A DNA stretch of 5,669 nt, taken from positions 1 through 5,669 of the forward strand of contig JAIOXC010000097.1 of the NCBI GenBank assembly GCA_021741795.1. The letters run 5' to 3'. The translations under genes and the position numbers were made by a program. Position 1 is the first letter of the stretch. Every line of letters begins with the position of its first letter. The notes under the pieces were generated by a model. The model saw only the letters and a list, made by a program, of their open reading frames with translations, ran no database searches and was not told the origin of the DNA. This stretch comes from Ilumatobacteraceae bacterium (GTDB lineage Bacteria > Actinomycetota > Acidimicrobiia > Acidimicrobiales > Ilumatobacteraceae). Of the stretch, positions 1 to 5,669 are shown piece after piece.

Positions 1-494
1 ACATAATGAATGTTGTCGGTAACTAAACGTAGGTTTTCTTGTGCGCACAAATCAATGAGCGACAGCGTGCCGTCATGCACTGCGTGACGCGCAAGATTAA
101 AGCGATCAATTTTCGCTTCGTCATCAAATCGCACAACATCGTTTTTTTCAATTGATCGTGCGAGCAACACACCGGCTTCTTCAAAACATTCCCGAATTGC
201 AGCAACCCAGTATGCGAGGCCACCTGCTGGCACACCAAGCAGCGCACTGGCCTCAGCATCATTCAACCCATCACATACCGATTCCAATTCGTGGCCATTG
301 TCGACTGCGTCTACTCGCCCACCCGGAAACACATACATGCCCTTCGCAAATACCGCTTGCAAAGTGCGTTGCAACATAAAAACCTCAAGCCCATTTATTG
401 GATGATCGCGCACCAACATCACGGTGGCGGCTGGGCGCACGGGCACAGAAAGAGGGTCAAAGTCGGTTTTTGCTTCTGACCTGTCGGCATTCAT
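1..494 (-). CDS. NUDT19-like Nudix hydrolase, C-terminus cut by window edge
   Basis: This frame is open from an ATG at 494 to the window edge with no stop, giving 164 visible residues. The N-terminal pattern RPAATVMLVRD (residues 20-30), then EVFMLQRT and YVFPGGRVDAVD (54-65), opens a Nudix fold. The second half of the Nudix box, RECFEEAGVLL (101-111), carries the metal-binding E102, E105 and E106 and G108. About 40 residues separate the FPGG glycines from REcFEEaG, whereas a plain Nudix box has about a dozen. This insertion is known in the NUDT19 (RP2p) branch and its actinobacterial relatives. Family members hydrolyse nucleoside diphosphates linked to another moiety. NUDT19 acts on CoA species, but the substrate here cannot be read from the sequence. 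The protein is probably cytosolic, since no signal peptide or membrane segment is visible. The ATG is preferred because an in-frame TAG lies about 20 bases upstream with no ATG, GTG or TTG between. It is divergent from selA. Family assignment is firm; the specific function is not. Confidence 0.88.
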   Translation of the reverse strand, partial: MNADRSEAKTDFDPLSVPVRPAATVMLVRDHPINGLEVFMLQRTLQAVFAKGMYVFPGGRVDAVDNGHELESVCDGLNDAEASALLGVPAGGLAYWVAAIRECFEEAGVLLARSIEKNDVVRFDDEAKIDRFNLARHAVHDGTLSLIDLCAQENLRLVTDNIHY

Positions 495-501
495 CTCTAT
501 G

Positions 502-529
502 ACAGTAGGTTGCTAGACGTGAATCCCAA
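502..529 (-). promoter_or_regulatory. Possible leaderless promoter for the Nudix gene
   Basis: Read on the minus strand, TACTGT (507-502) fits the actinobacterial -10 pattern TAnnnT and ends 7 bases before the ATG at 494. That would place the transcript start at or next to the A of the start codon. A weak -35 candidate, TTGGGA (529-524), sits 16 bases upstream and matches TTGACA at 4 of 6 positions. No convincing Shine-Dalgarno sequence precedes the ATG, which suits leaderless translation. Such short motifs occur often by chance, so this is a suggestion only. Confidence 0.35.
506..511 (+). promoter_or_regulatory. Possible -10 box for leaderless selA transcription
   Basis: TAGGTT at 506-511 fits TAnnnT and ends 7 bases before the GTG at 519, the same spacing as on the Nudix side. 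No good -35 hexamer is visible at the usual distance. An alternative is TATGAC (498-503) with CTGACC (476-481) 16 bases upstream, each matching its consensus at 4 of 6 positions; that promoter would start near the TTG at 510. Either way the promoter lies in or against the start of the Nudix gene. Confidence 0.3.
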
Positions 530-1808
530 CGACTCACAGCGCCCACCATCGGTCGATGCCCTCGCGCGTGACTTGGCGGTGCGCCACGACCTTCCCCATG
601 CCGTGCTTGTGGATTGCGCAAGATCAGCCATTGCGGCTGGTAATCCTACTGATGCCGATCGACTTGCCGCCGAATTTCACACCAGTTTGTTGCGCGACGT
701 AGTCAATGCCACAGGTGTCTTGCTGCACACCAATCTCGGTCGGGCACCCATTCACTTTTCACGACAAGCTCGCGCATCAACACTCGAGTTTGATCTTGCA
801 ACGGGCGAACGCGGTTCGCGTCAAAGTTCTATCGGGAAACTCATTGCCACAATGTGCGGAGCAGAGGCAGCACTTGTTGTCAACAACAATGCTGCAGCCA
901 TCATGCTCGTGCTCGGCGCGCTTGCAGATGGCAGAGACGTTGCGGTGTCGCGCGGCGAATCGGTCGAGATCGGCGGAGGGTTTCGTATCCCCGATGTGCT
1001 CGAGCAAAGCGGTGCACGACTTGTCGATGTAGGCACAACAAATCGCACACGTTTGCGCGACTATGCAAAAGCAGTTGAGTCAAAGAAGAACGACATTGCA
1101 CTACTCCTGAAAGTGCATCCATCCAACTTCAGTGTCAATGGTTTTGTTGAAGAAACACCAGTCAGCCAACTCGCCACCCTTGGCGTGCCAGTTGTTGCCG
1201 ACATCGGCTCTGGATTTATTGACGAAACCTGCCCGTGGCTGAGTGGCCCCGCCCCAAGTTGGTTGGCCGGCGAGCCAGCAGCAAAGCAAGCGTTGCAAGC
1301 AGGCGCATCACTTGTCACGTTTAGTGGCGACAAACTTATGGGTGGCCCGCAGTGCGGCATCATTGCTGGCAACGCAGACCTCATTGCTCAGTGCAATGCT
1401 CACCCGCTTGCACGTGCTCTTCGCCCGGGTGCACTCGTGATATCTGCATTACAAGAAGTGGCACTTGCCTACCTCGACAAACGAGTAACCACCGACATTC
1501 CATTTTGGGCAATGGCCACGACGCCAATAGAAACATTACGCATCCGTGCTCAACACATCATCGACGCAACTGGTGTTGGCAAACTCGTTGAGACATCTGC
1601 ACTCCCAGGTGCCGGATCCACACCAGGGGCATCAATACCGTCGATCGGCATTGTGGTCGCGGGCAATCACCTTTCAGCGTTGCGCAAACGAACCTTGCCG
1701 GTCATTGCGCGTGTCGTTGATGGCAATACCGTATTTGATTTGCGCTCGTGTTTTGCACACGATGACGACGAGTTGATTGCAGCGCTCAAGTCTCTACCAG
1801 TTCGGTAA
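519..1808 (+). CDS. selA: L-seryl-tRNA(Sec) selenium transferase (selenocysteine synthase)
   Basis: SelA is a cytosolic PLP enzyme that converts seryl-tRNA(Sec) to selenocysteyl-tRNA(Sec) using selenophosphate. Residues are numbered here from the TTG at 510. Family signatures are RPPSVDALAR (11-20), VNATGVLLHTNLGRAP (65-80), GERGSRQ (99-105), GVPVVADIGSG (225-235) and FSGDKLMGGPQ (271-281), where K275 is the expected PLP lysine next to D274. R302 and R305 in ARALR lie 27 and 30 residues after that lysine, the spacing I recall for the catalytic arginines of Aquifex SelA. The usual (V/A)DKLTLAALEATL that follows is instead PGALVISALQEVA, an unusual change. At 429-432 residues it is slightly shorter than E. 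coli SelA (463). The start is ambiguous: GTG 519 is preferred because AGTAGG lies 9 bases upstream and a -10-like TAGGTT 7 bases upstream, whereas TTG 510 abuts AGTAGG. It is followed by selB after 6 bases, so an operon is very likely. Confidence 0.95.
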   Translation: MNPNDSQRPPSVDALARDLAVRHDLPHAVLVDCARSAIAAGNPTDADRLAAEFHTSLLRDVVNATGVLLHTNLGRAPIHFSRQARASTLEFDLATGERGSRQSSIGKLIATMCGAEAALVVNNNAAAIMLVLGALADGRDVAVSRGESVEIGGGFRIPDVLEQSGARLVDVGTTNRTRLRDYAKAVESKKNDIALLLKVHPSNFSVNGFVEETPVSQLATLGVPVVADIGSGFIDETCPWLSGPAPSWLAGEPAAKQALQAGASLVTFSGDKLMGGPQCGIIAGNADLIAQCNAHPLARALRPGALVISALQEVALAYLDKRVTTDIPFWAMATTPIETLRIRAQHIIDATGVGKLVETSALPGAGSTPGASIPSIGIVVAGNHLSALRKRTLPVIARVVDGNTVFDLRSCFAHDDDELIAALKSLPVR

Positions 1809-1814
1809 CCGCAC

Positions 1815-3533
1815 ATGCGCATTATTGCCACAGCGGGCCATGTCGACCACGGCAAATCATCACTCGTTCAGGCTCTTACGGGTACCGACCCAGACCGTTG
1901 GGAGGAAGAAAAACGACGCGGACTTACCATCGACCTCGGTTTTGCTTTCACGCAAATAGCTGAGCAACAGATTGGTTTTATAGACGTACCTGGTCATATT
2001 CGTTTTTTGCGCAACATGCTCGCCGGCATCGGCGGTATTGATGCGTGCATGTTTGTCGTTGCAGCCAACGAAGGTTGGAAACCACAAACCGAGGAACACT
2101 TGCGCATTCTTGATGCACTTGGGATTACACGGGGTGTCATTGTGCTTACCAAAACAGATTTGGTCGATCAGGAGGCTTTGGCGCTCACACTCGAAAGTGT
2201 CCACCACCATGTGCGTTCTACATTTCTCGAAACCGCGCCGGTCGTACAGGTCTCCGTGCACAACTCTGCAACGTTCGACACACTTCGCAACACACTCGGC
2301 GACCTCATTGCGTCACTACCGCCAGTCATCAACACACACCGACCACGAATTTGGGTCGATCGTTCGTTTGCGGCAAAAGGTTCTGGCACTGTCATCACGG
2401 GAACGCTTACTGGTTCACCACTAAGCATCGGTGACGAACTTATGGTGCAACCAACCAACATCGTGGTCAAGGTTCGTGGCATTCAGTCCAATGGAATTTC
2501 ACTTGACAAGCTCGACGCAGGCAACCGATGCGCTCTCAACATCTCAGGAGTCGATCACCTCAGCATTAATCGTGGTGATGTTTTAGTGGTTGATGGTCAA
2601 TGGCTCGGCACCAACAAATTTGATGCATCGCTTAAAGTTTTGGAGTCAATCGAACACGCGGTTTCAAAACGCGGCAGTTACATGATGTACGTAGGCTCAC
2701 GAGAAATCAAAGTTGCGTTGCACACCATCGGTTCAACAAGTATCCAAAGCGGTGAGACAGGTTTTATTCGAGTCGTACTTCCCGACATGATTCCACTTGC
2801 ACCTGGTGATCGTTTTATTCTGCGCGAATCTGGTCGCGATGAAACCATTGGCGGTGGCGAAGTGCTCGACATCCAGCCAATACTGCGTTCGTCGAAGGCC
2901 AAGCCCAATAAAGAGATCCTGCGTTTGGTTGCAGAGCGTGGCTGGGTGCAAATGGGGCAGTTGCGCCTGCTTGCTGGCCGCAATGTTGATATATCCGAAG
3001 TTGAGCAGGCGCTCGATGGGTGGGTCACCACCACCAGCAATCTGGCCGAGGTGAGCAAAGAGGTGGTGGCACTCATTACTACATCGAAAGAACTAGGAGT
3101 CGACGTCGCCACGCTTACGACACATCAACGGCTTGTATTGCCAACACTCCCAAATGTGACTGTGCGTGATGGTCGTGCTCGTAGCACCGACGCTAACGAC
3201 GTTGCACTTCACCCCATGGTGAAACAGTTTGCAGACGCGGGTTGCACTCCACCTGATAGTGCGTCTGTTGACAAGGCAATCAGTCGCCAACTTGTGCAGC
3301 GCGGCATTCTCGTGCACTGTGACGAACTGTATTTTCACTCATCCGCAATTGACACCGCAGTTTCTGCGGCACGGCAGTTACTGGCTGCCAACCCGCAAGG
3401 TTTTACCGTTGCCCAGTTTCGCGAACACCTCGGTGTGTCACGCAAGTACGCACTGCCGCTCATCAATCATTTGGACACAACAGGTTTTACTCGCCGCCGC
3501 GATGACGTGCGCATTGCAGGTGCAAAACTCTAA
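1815..3533 (+). CDS. selB: Selenocysteine-specific elongation factor SelB
   Basis: SelB is a GTPase that carries selenocysteyl-tRNA(Sec) to the ribosome and binds the SECIS hairpin in selenoprotein mRNA. The 572 residues show the GTPase motifs in order: G1 GHVDHGKS (8-15), the switch I region RRGLTIDLGFA (34-44), G3 DVPGH (57-61), and G4 TKTD (112-115), where SelB commonly has TK rather than NK. The G5 region VSVHNS (146-151) is less typical. Domain II begins near 175 and includes FAAKGSGTVITGTLTG (185-200); domain III spans roughly 265-352 and ends in GGGEVLD. Residues from about 360 onward form the winged-helix repeats, ending in the RNA-binding WH4 pattern FTVAQFREHLGVSRKYALPL (530-549). 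E. coli SelB has 614 residues, so the protein is complete. The ATG is secure because the G1 motif follows at once. No strong ribosome binding site is visible; with 6 bases from the selA stop, translational coupling is likely. It converges on the transporter gene with only 6 bases between stops. Confidence 0.97.
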   Translation: MRIIATAGHVDHGKSSLVQALTGTDPDRWEEEKRRGLTIDLGFAFTQIAEQQIGFIDVPGHIRFLRNMLAGIGGIDACMFVVAANEGWKPQTEEHLRILDALGITRGVIVLTKTDLVDQEALALTLESVHHHVRSTFLETAPVVQVSVHNSATFDTLRNTLGDLIASLPPVINTHRPRIWVDRSFAAKGSGTVITGTLTGSPLSIGDELMVQPTNIVVKVRGIQSNGISLDKLDAGNRCALNISGVDHLSINRGDVLVVDGQWLGTNKFDASLKVLESIEHAVSKRGSYMMYVGSREIKVALHTIGSTSIQSGETGFIRVVLPDMIPLAPGDRFILRESGRDETIGGGEVLDIQPILRSSKAKPNKEILRLVAERGWVQMGQLRLLAGRNVDISEVEQALDGWVTTTSNLAEVSKEVVALITTSKELGVDVATLTTHQRLVLPTLPNVTVRDGRARSTDANDVALHPMVKQFADAGCTPPDSASVDKAISRQLVQRGILVHCDELYFHSSAIDTAVSAARQLLAANPQGFTVAQFREHLGVSRKYALPLINHLDTTGFTRRRDDVRIAGAKL

Positions 3534-3539
3534 AACGCG

Positions 3540-4454
3540 TTAGACCGCTTTTTGGCGACTACGGCTCAATACGTAAGCACCGAGCACTGCGACTCCACTG
3601 CCAACAATTGCAAGCAGTGCCACATCTTCGTTATTCACAACAACGCCAAGAGCAAGTGAAACTGCCGGCATTAAATACAAGCTTGCTGATGCGCGTGTCG
3701 ATCCAAGTCGGCCAGCGAGCATCACCATCGCATAATGAGCAACTGCGGTGCCAAGAACACCAAGTGCGAGTACTGCTGCGAGTGCCACCCATTCGAAAGG
3801 TCGATCATTATTCAAAGTTGAATAAATGCCAAGTGGAGCAAGCATCACAACCGCAACGATCTCTGCACGCCACAACACCGGAAGCGCACCAAATTGTTGC
3901 TGCAGTGGGCTCGCAATATTGAGCGCAAACCCGTACAACATCAGCGCACCAATGATGAGTGCCACGCCGAACGAACTCGACGAACCTTCACGAATACTTG
4001 GCAATGCAATCAGCACAACTCCAATACATCCAATGGCAAGACCAATAATCTGTCCGCGAGGTGGAAACCGTCGTGCAATAACCCCAGCGACCATCGCCAC
4101 AAACAACGGCGTCGCACCGTTGAGCATGCCTGTCACGCTGCTCGACACATGCTGTTCGGCATAGGGAAACACGGTAAGCGGAACTGCGAGCCACACAAGC
4201 GCTAGTAACACGATGTTGCGCCACGCGCTGCGCGGTACTGGAGCGCGAACGCCAGGAACGAAAGTCAGCGTGATGCATCCAAGTACAACACGCATGGGCG
4301 TGATCATGCCTGGCGCAAATGATCGTAAAGCAATGGCAATAAAATAAAACGAAGAGCCCCACACCACGCCAGGCGTGAGCAATAACAACCAGTCAAGTGG
4401 TTGAAGCGGAGATACTTCGGCAGCCGTTCTACGGGCCGACAGGTCGTTATTCAC
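3540..4454 (-). CDS. EamA/DMT-family ten-helix membrane transporter
   Basis: This is a drug/metabolite transporter superfamily protein of the inner membrane; the substrate cannot be told. From GTG 4454 it has 304 residues in two EamA repeats of five hydrophobic segments each, roughly residues 23-151 and 163-296. The first repeat opens with PGVVWGSSFYFIAIAL and contains FPYAEQHVSSSVTGMLNGATPLFVA (split here as FPYAEQHVSS, then SVTGMLNGATP). The second contains LGTAVAHYAMVMLAGRLGST and a matching final helix pair. Both are typical of EamA members, and the length is normal. The C-terminal tail is short and basic (SRSRQK). Two GTG starts are possible: 4454 overlaps the stop of the upstream NfeD-like gene by 8 bases (GTGAATAA) and sits about 20 residues before the first helix. 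GTG 4493 would add 13 residues and a 47-base overlap. The shorter form is preferred. It is probably co-transcribed with, and translationally coupled to, the NfeD-like gene, though a shared function is not shown. Confidence 0.88.
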   Translation of the reverse strand: MNNDLSARRTAAEVSPLQPLDWLLLLTPGVVWGSSFYFIAIALRSFAPGMITPMRVVLGCITLTFVPGVRAPVPRSAWRNIVLLALVWLAVPLTVFPYAEQHVSSSVTGMLNGATPLFVAMVAGVIARRFPPRGQIIGLAIGCIGVVLIALPSIREGSSSSFGVALIIGALMLYGFALNIASPLQQQFGALPVLWRAEIVAVVMLAPLGIYSTLNNDRPFEWVALAAVLALGVLGTAVAHYAMVMLAGRLGSTRASASLYLMPAVSLALGVVVNNEDVALLAIVGSGVAVLGAYVLSRSRQKAV

Positions 4455-5669
4455 TGGCTGGTTTACGCATCTCTCGATAGTCGCGCGCTGCACCTTCGAG
4501 AGGTTCTACTTCAAGAGTGATGCCATCAATAGCCGCAACTCTGCACGCTGCTCCTTGCAACAATGGTGTTGAGCGATTAGTGCGAGCATGCCATTGCGCG
4601 CTCTGCACAATCACAATTCCTTCAGGTGAGATATCAGACTGTGCGACACCCTCCATGCCAATCATCCATTCACGACCAATGGTTGGTGTTGCGAAGCGTG
4701 TTCGCACCATCGAAGGCATACCCACAATAAAGGCAAGTGCCATCATTGCAATACCGCATACAAGTGTGAGCCACGACATCCGCATAGTGCTTCCATCAAT
4801 TGGTTGATACAGCGTTAATGATGCGATTGTAAATAACCCGAGACCAATGCCTGTCCACAACCGAGGCACACCAACCTGCACGTCAACTGCAAATGCAAAC
4901 ACCGAAAGCACGATCATCCCAACCGCCCACAGGTGTACGGGTAATGCAGCGAGACCATATACGCCGAGCACCAAACACACTGCGCCTACAAACCCCGCAA
5001 TGCCAATTCCTGCTGTGAAGAACTCAAATATCAAGAGTGACAAACCGATAGCAAACAACAAGTACGCAACAGGTGGGCTTGCAACCGTGTGCATCAGCTG
5101 CCCAACCACACCTAGTTTAAAAAATCGAGCAGTTGTAGCGTCGCGAACCACAAGACCAGTTGAGTCAAGTGACTCAACAACAGTGTCGAGAGCTTGTCCA
5201 TCAATTGTTAAACCATCTAGCGCATACAACATGTTGCGCACCACTGGCACACCTTCGTCGGTTCCCACATTTTTGAGCACACCAAGTTTGCGTGCATCGC
5301 TAAAACCAACGCTCGAGTTTTTTAACTGAGCGTCAGCAGATCCAAAACTCACTGGAGTTCCACTAACACTCAACAAATCTCCACTAAAACCAATGCGTGC
5401 GCCTGGCGCCATTGCTGTCACGTCGGCAACGGTAAGCATTTGCGCCGACAACCCATATGCACGAGCACCGGTCGGGCCAACCCAAACCGCAACAGGAATT
5501 GCTGCTGACGAAATCTTTTCCAACACTTGCGCCATGCGCTCGCGTGAAACAACTGCGCCACGCGAATTCACTTGCAACACAATCGCTTGTGCCCCATTGG
5601 TTGTCGATCTATCAATAGCGGTCTCAATCTCTGCAACAACTACGTCGTCAAGCAATCCGCTCACTGCCA
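4447..5669 (-). CDS. NfeD-like membrane protein with degenerate ClpP-like domain, N-terminus cut by window edge
   Basis: The frame is open to the right edge. The in-frame GTG at 5664 is probably internal, because the family's first strand and signal peptide normally precede the SGLLDDVVVAEI segment. Counting from that GTG, 405 residues are visible. Residues 1 to about 165 resemble the ClpP/SppA-like domain of long NfeD proteins (IVLQVNSRGAVVS at 28-40, PTGARAYGLSA at 64-74, AMAPGARIG at 84-92). Residues about 197-320 hold five or six hydrophobic segments, starting PPVAYLLFAIGLSLLIFEFF. Residues about 325-390 form the C-terminal NfeD OB-fold (IGREWMIGMEGVAQSDISPEG; then QWHART and DGITLEVEPLEG). 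Active relatives are membrane serine proteases with a Ser/Lys pair. Here the serine position appears to be G71, and the lysine motif is not recognisable, so proteolysis is doubtful. NfeD proteins are linked to membrane quality control and often to flotillin-like partners; none is visible here. The transporter gene overlaps its 3' end. Confidence 0.87.
   Translation of the reverse strand, partial: AVSGLLDDVVVAEIETAIDRSTTNGAQAIVLQVNSRGAVVSRERMAQVLEKISSAAIPVAVWVGPTGARAYGLSAQMLTVADVTAMAPGARIGFSGDLLSVSGTPVSFGSADAQLKNSSVGFSDARKLGVLKNVGTDEGVPVVRNMLYALDGLTIDGQALDTVVESLDSTGLVVRDATTARFFKLGVVGQLMHTVASPPVAYLLFAIGLSLLIFEFFTAGIGIAGFVGAVCLVLGVYGLAALPVHLWAVGMIVLSVFAFAVDVQVGVPRLWTGIGLGLFTIASLTLYQPIDGSTMRMSWLTLVCGIAMMALAFIVGMPSMVRTRFATPTIGREWMIGMEGVAQSDISPEGIVIVQSAQWHARTNRSTPLLQGAACRVAAIDGITLEVEPLEGAARDYREMRKPASE

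Noticed and set aside
23..262. Minus-strand open frame of 79 codons overlapping the Nudix gene
   Set aside because: It lies in another frame of the Nudix coding region. The frame from 494 shows clear family motifs, while this one is cysteine-rich with no recognisable pattern.
1860..2261. Minus-strand open frame of 133 codons antisense to selB
   Set aside because: It is a shadow of the conserved GTPase domain of selB, has no recognisable domain, and lies wholly inside a well-supported gene.
3544..3556. Possible small hairpin around CCGCTTTTTGGCG just past the transporter stop
   Set aside because: The stem would be only about three base pairs, and it lies inside the transporter coding region, so it is not a credible terminator.
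4847..5329. Plus-strand open frame of 160 codons antisense to the NfeD-like gene
   Set aside because: Its composition is low in complexity, dominated by Thr, Ser, Pro, Asn and Ala, as expected from reading hydrophobic membrane codons on the opposite strand. The minus-strand frame has clear family features.
5662..5664. GTG as the true start of the NfeD-like gene
   Set aside because: The frame stays open to the window edge, and the first visible residues match a segment that normally follows the signal peptide and first strand, so the gene is more likely truncated by the window.
1..5669. tRNA-Sec gene or selenoprotein with an in-frame UGA near selA-selB
   Set aside because: There is no free intergenic space for a tRNA of about 95 bases, no tRNA-like T-loop in a suitable setting was seen, and none of the five genes needs a UGA read-through to be complete.

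Overview
The window reads as ordinary bacterial chromosome, packed with genes and close to half G+C by eye. It holds five protein-coding genes and almost no intergenic space. The longest gap is the 24 bases between the two divergent starts near position 500, and no stretch of 300 bases lacks a gene. The styles of the Nudix, SelB and NfeD-like proteins look actinobacterial. The moderate base composition would fit a lineage such as freshwater or marine Acidimicrobiia, but that placement is inference from protein style only. No rRNA, tRNA, mobile element, CRISPR array or long repeat was seen.

Layout. Positions 1-494 (minus strand) carry the first 164 residues of a NUDT19-like Nudix hydrolase whose C-terminus lies beyond the left edge. 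Positions 519-1808 and 1815-3533 (plus strand) are selA and selB, the synthase and the dedicated elongation factor for selenocysteine, arranged as a tight two-gene operon. Six bases after selB, and convergent with it, comes a minus-strand pair: a ten-helix EamA/DMT transporter (3540-4454) downstream of an NfeD-like membrane protein (4447-5669) that is cut by the right edge. These two overlap by a few bases and are probably co-transcribed.

How the genes work together. SelA converts seryl-tRNA(Sec) to selenocysteyl-tRNA(Sec), and SelB delivers it to UGA codons marked by a SECIS hairpin. The host therefore probably makes selenoproteins. The other two parts, selC (tRNA-Sec) and selD (selenophosphate synthetase), are not in this window, and no selenoprotein gene was recognised here. 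The Nudix, transporter and NfeD-like genes have no evident link to selenium and look like chromosomal neighbours.

Points worth a second look: the Nudix/selA starts appear to be paired, overlapping, leaderless divergent promoters; SelA departs from the usual sequence just after its conserved RALR motif; and the NfeD-like protein lacks the expected serine nucleophile. No wholly new system was found.
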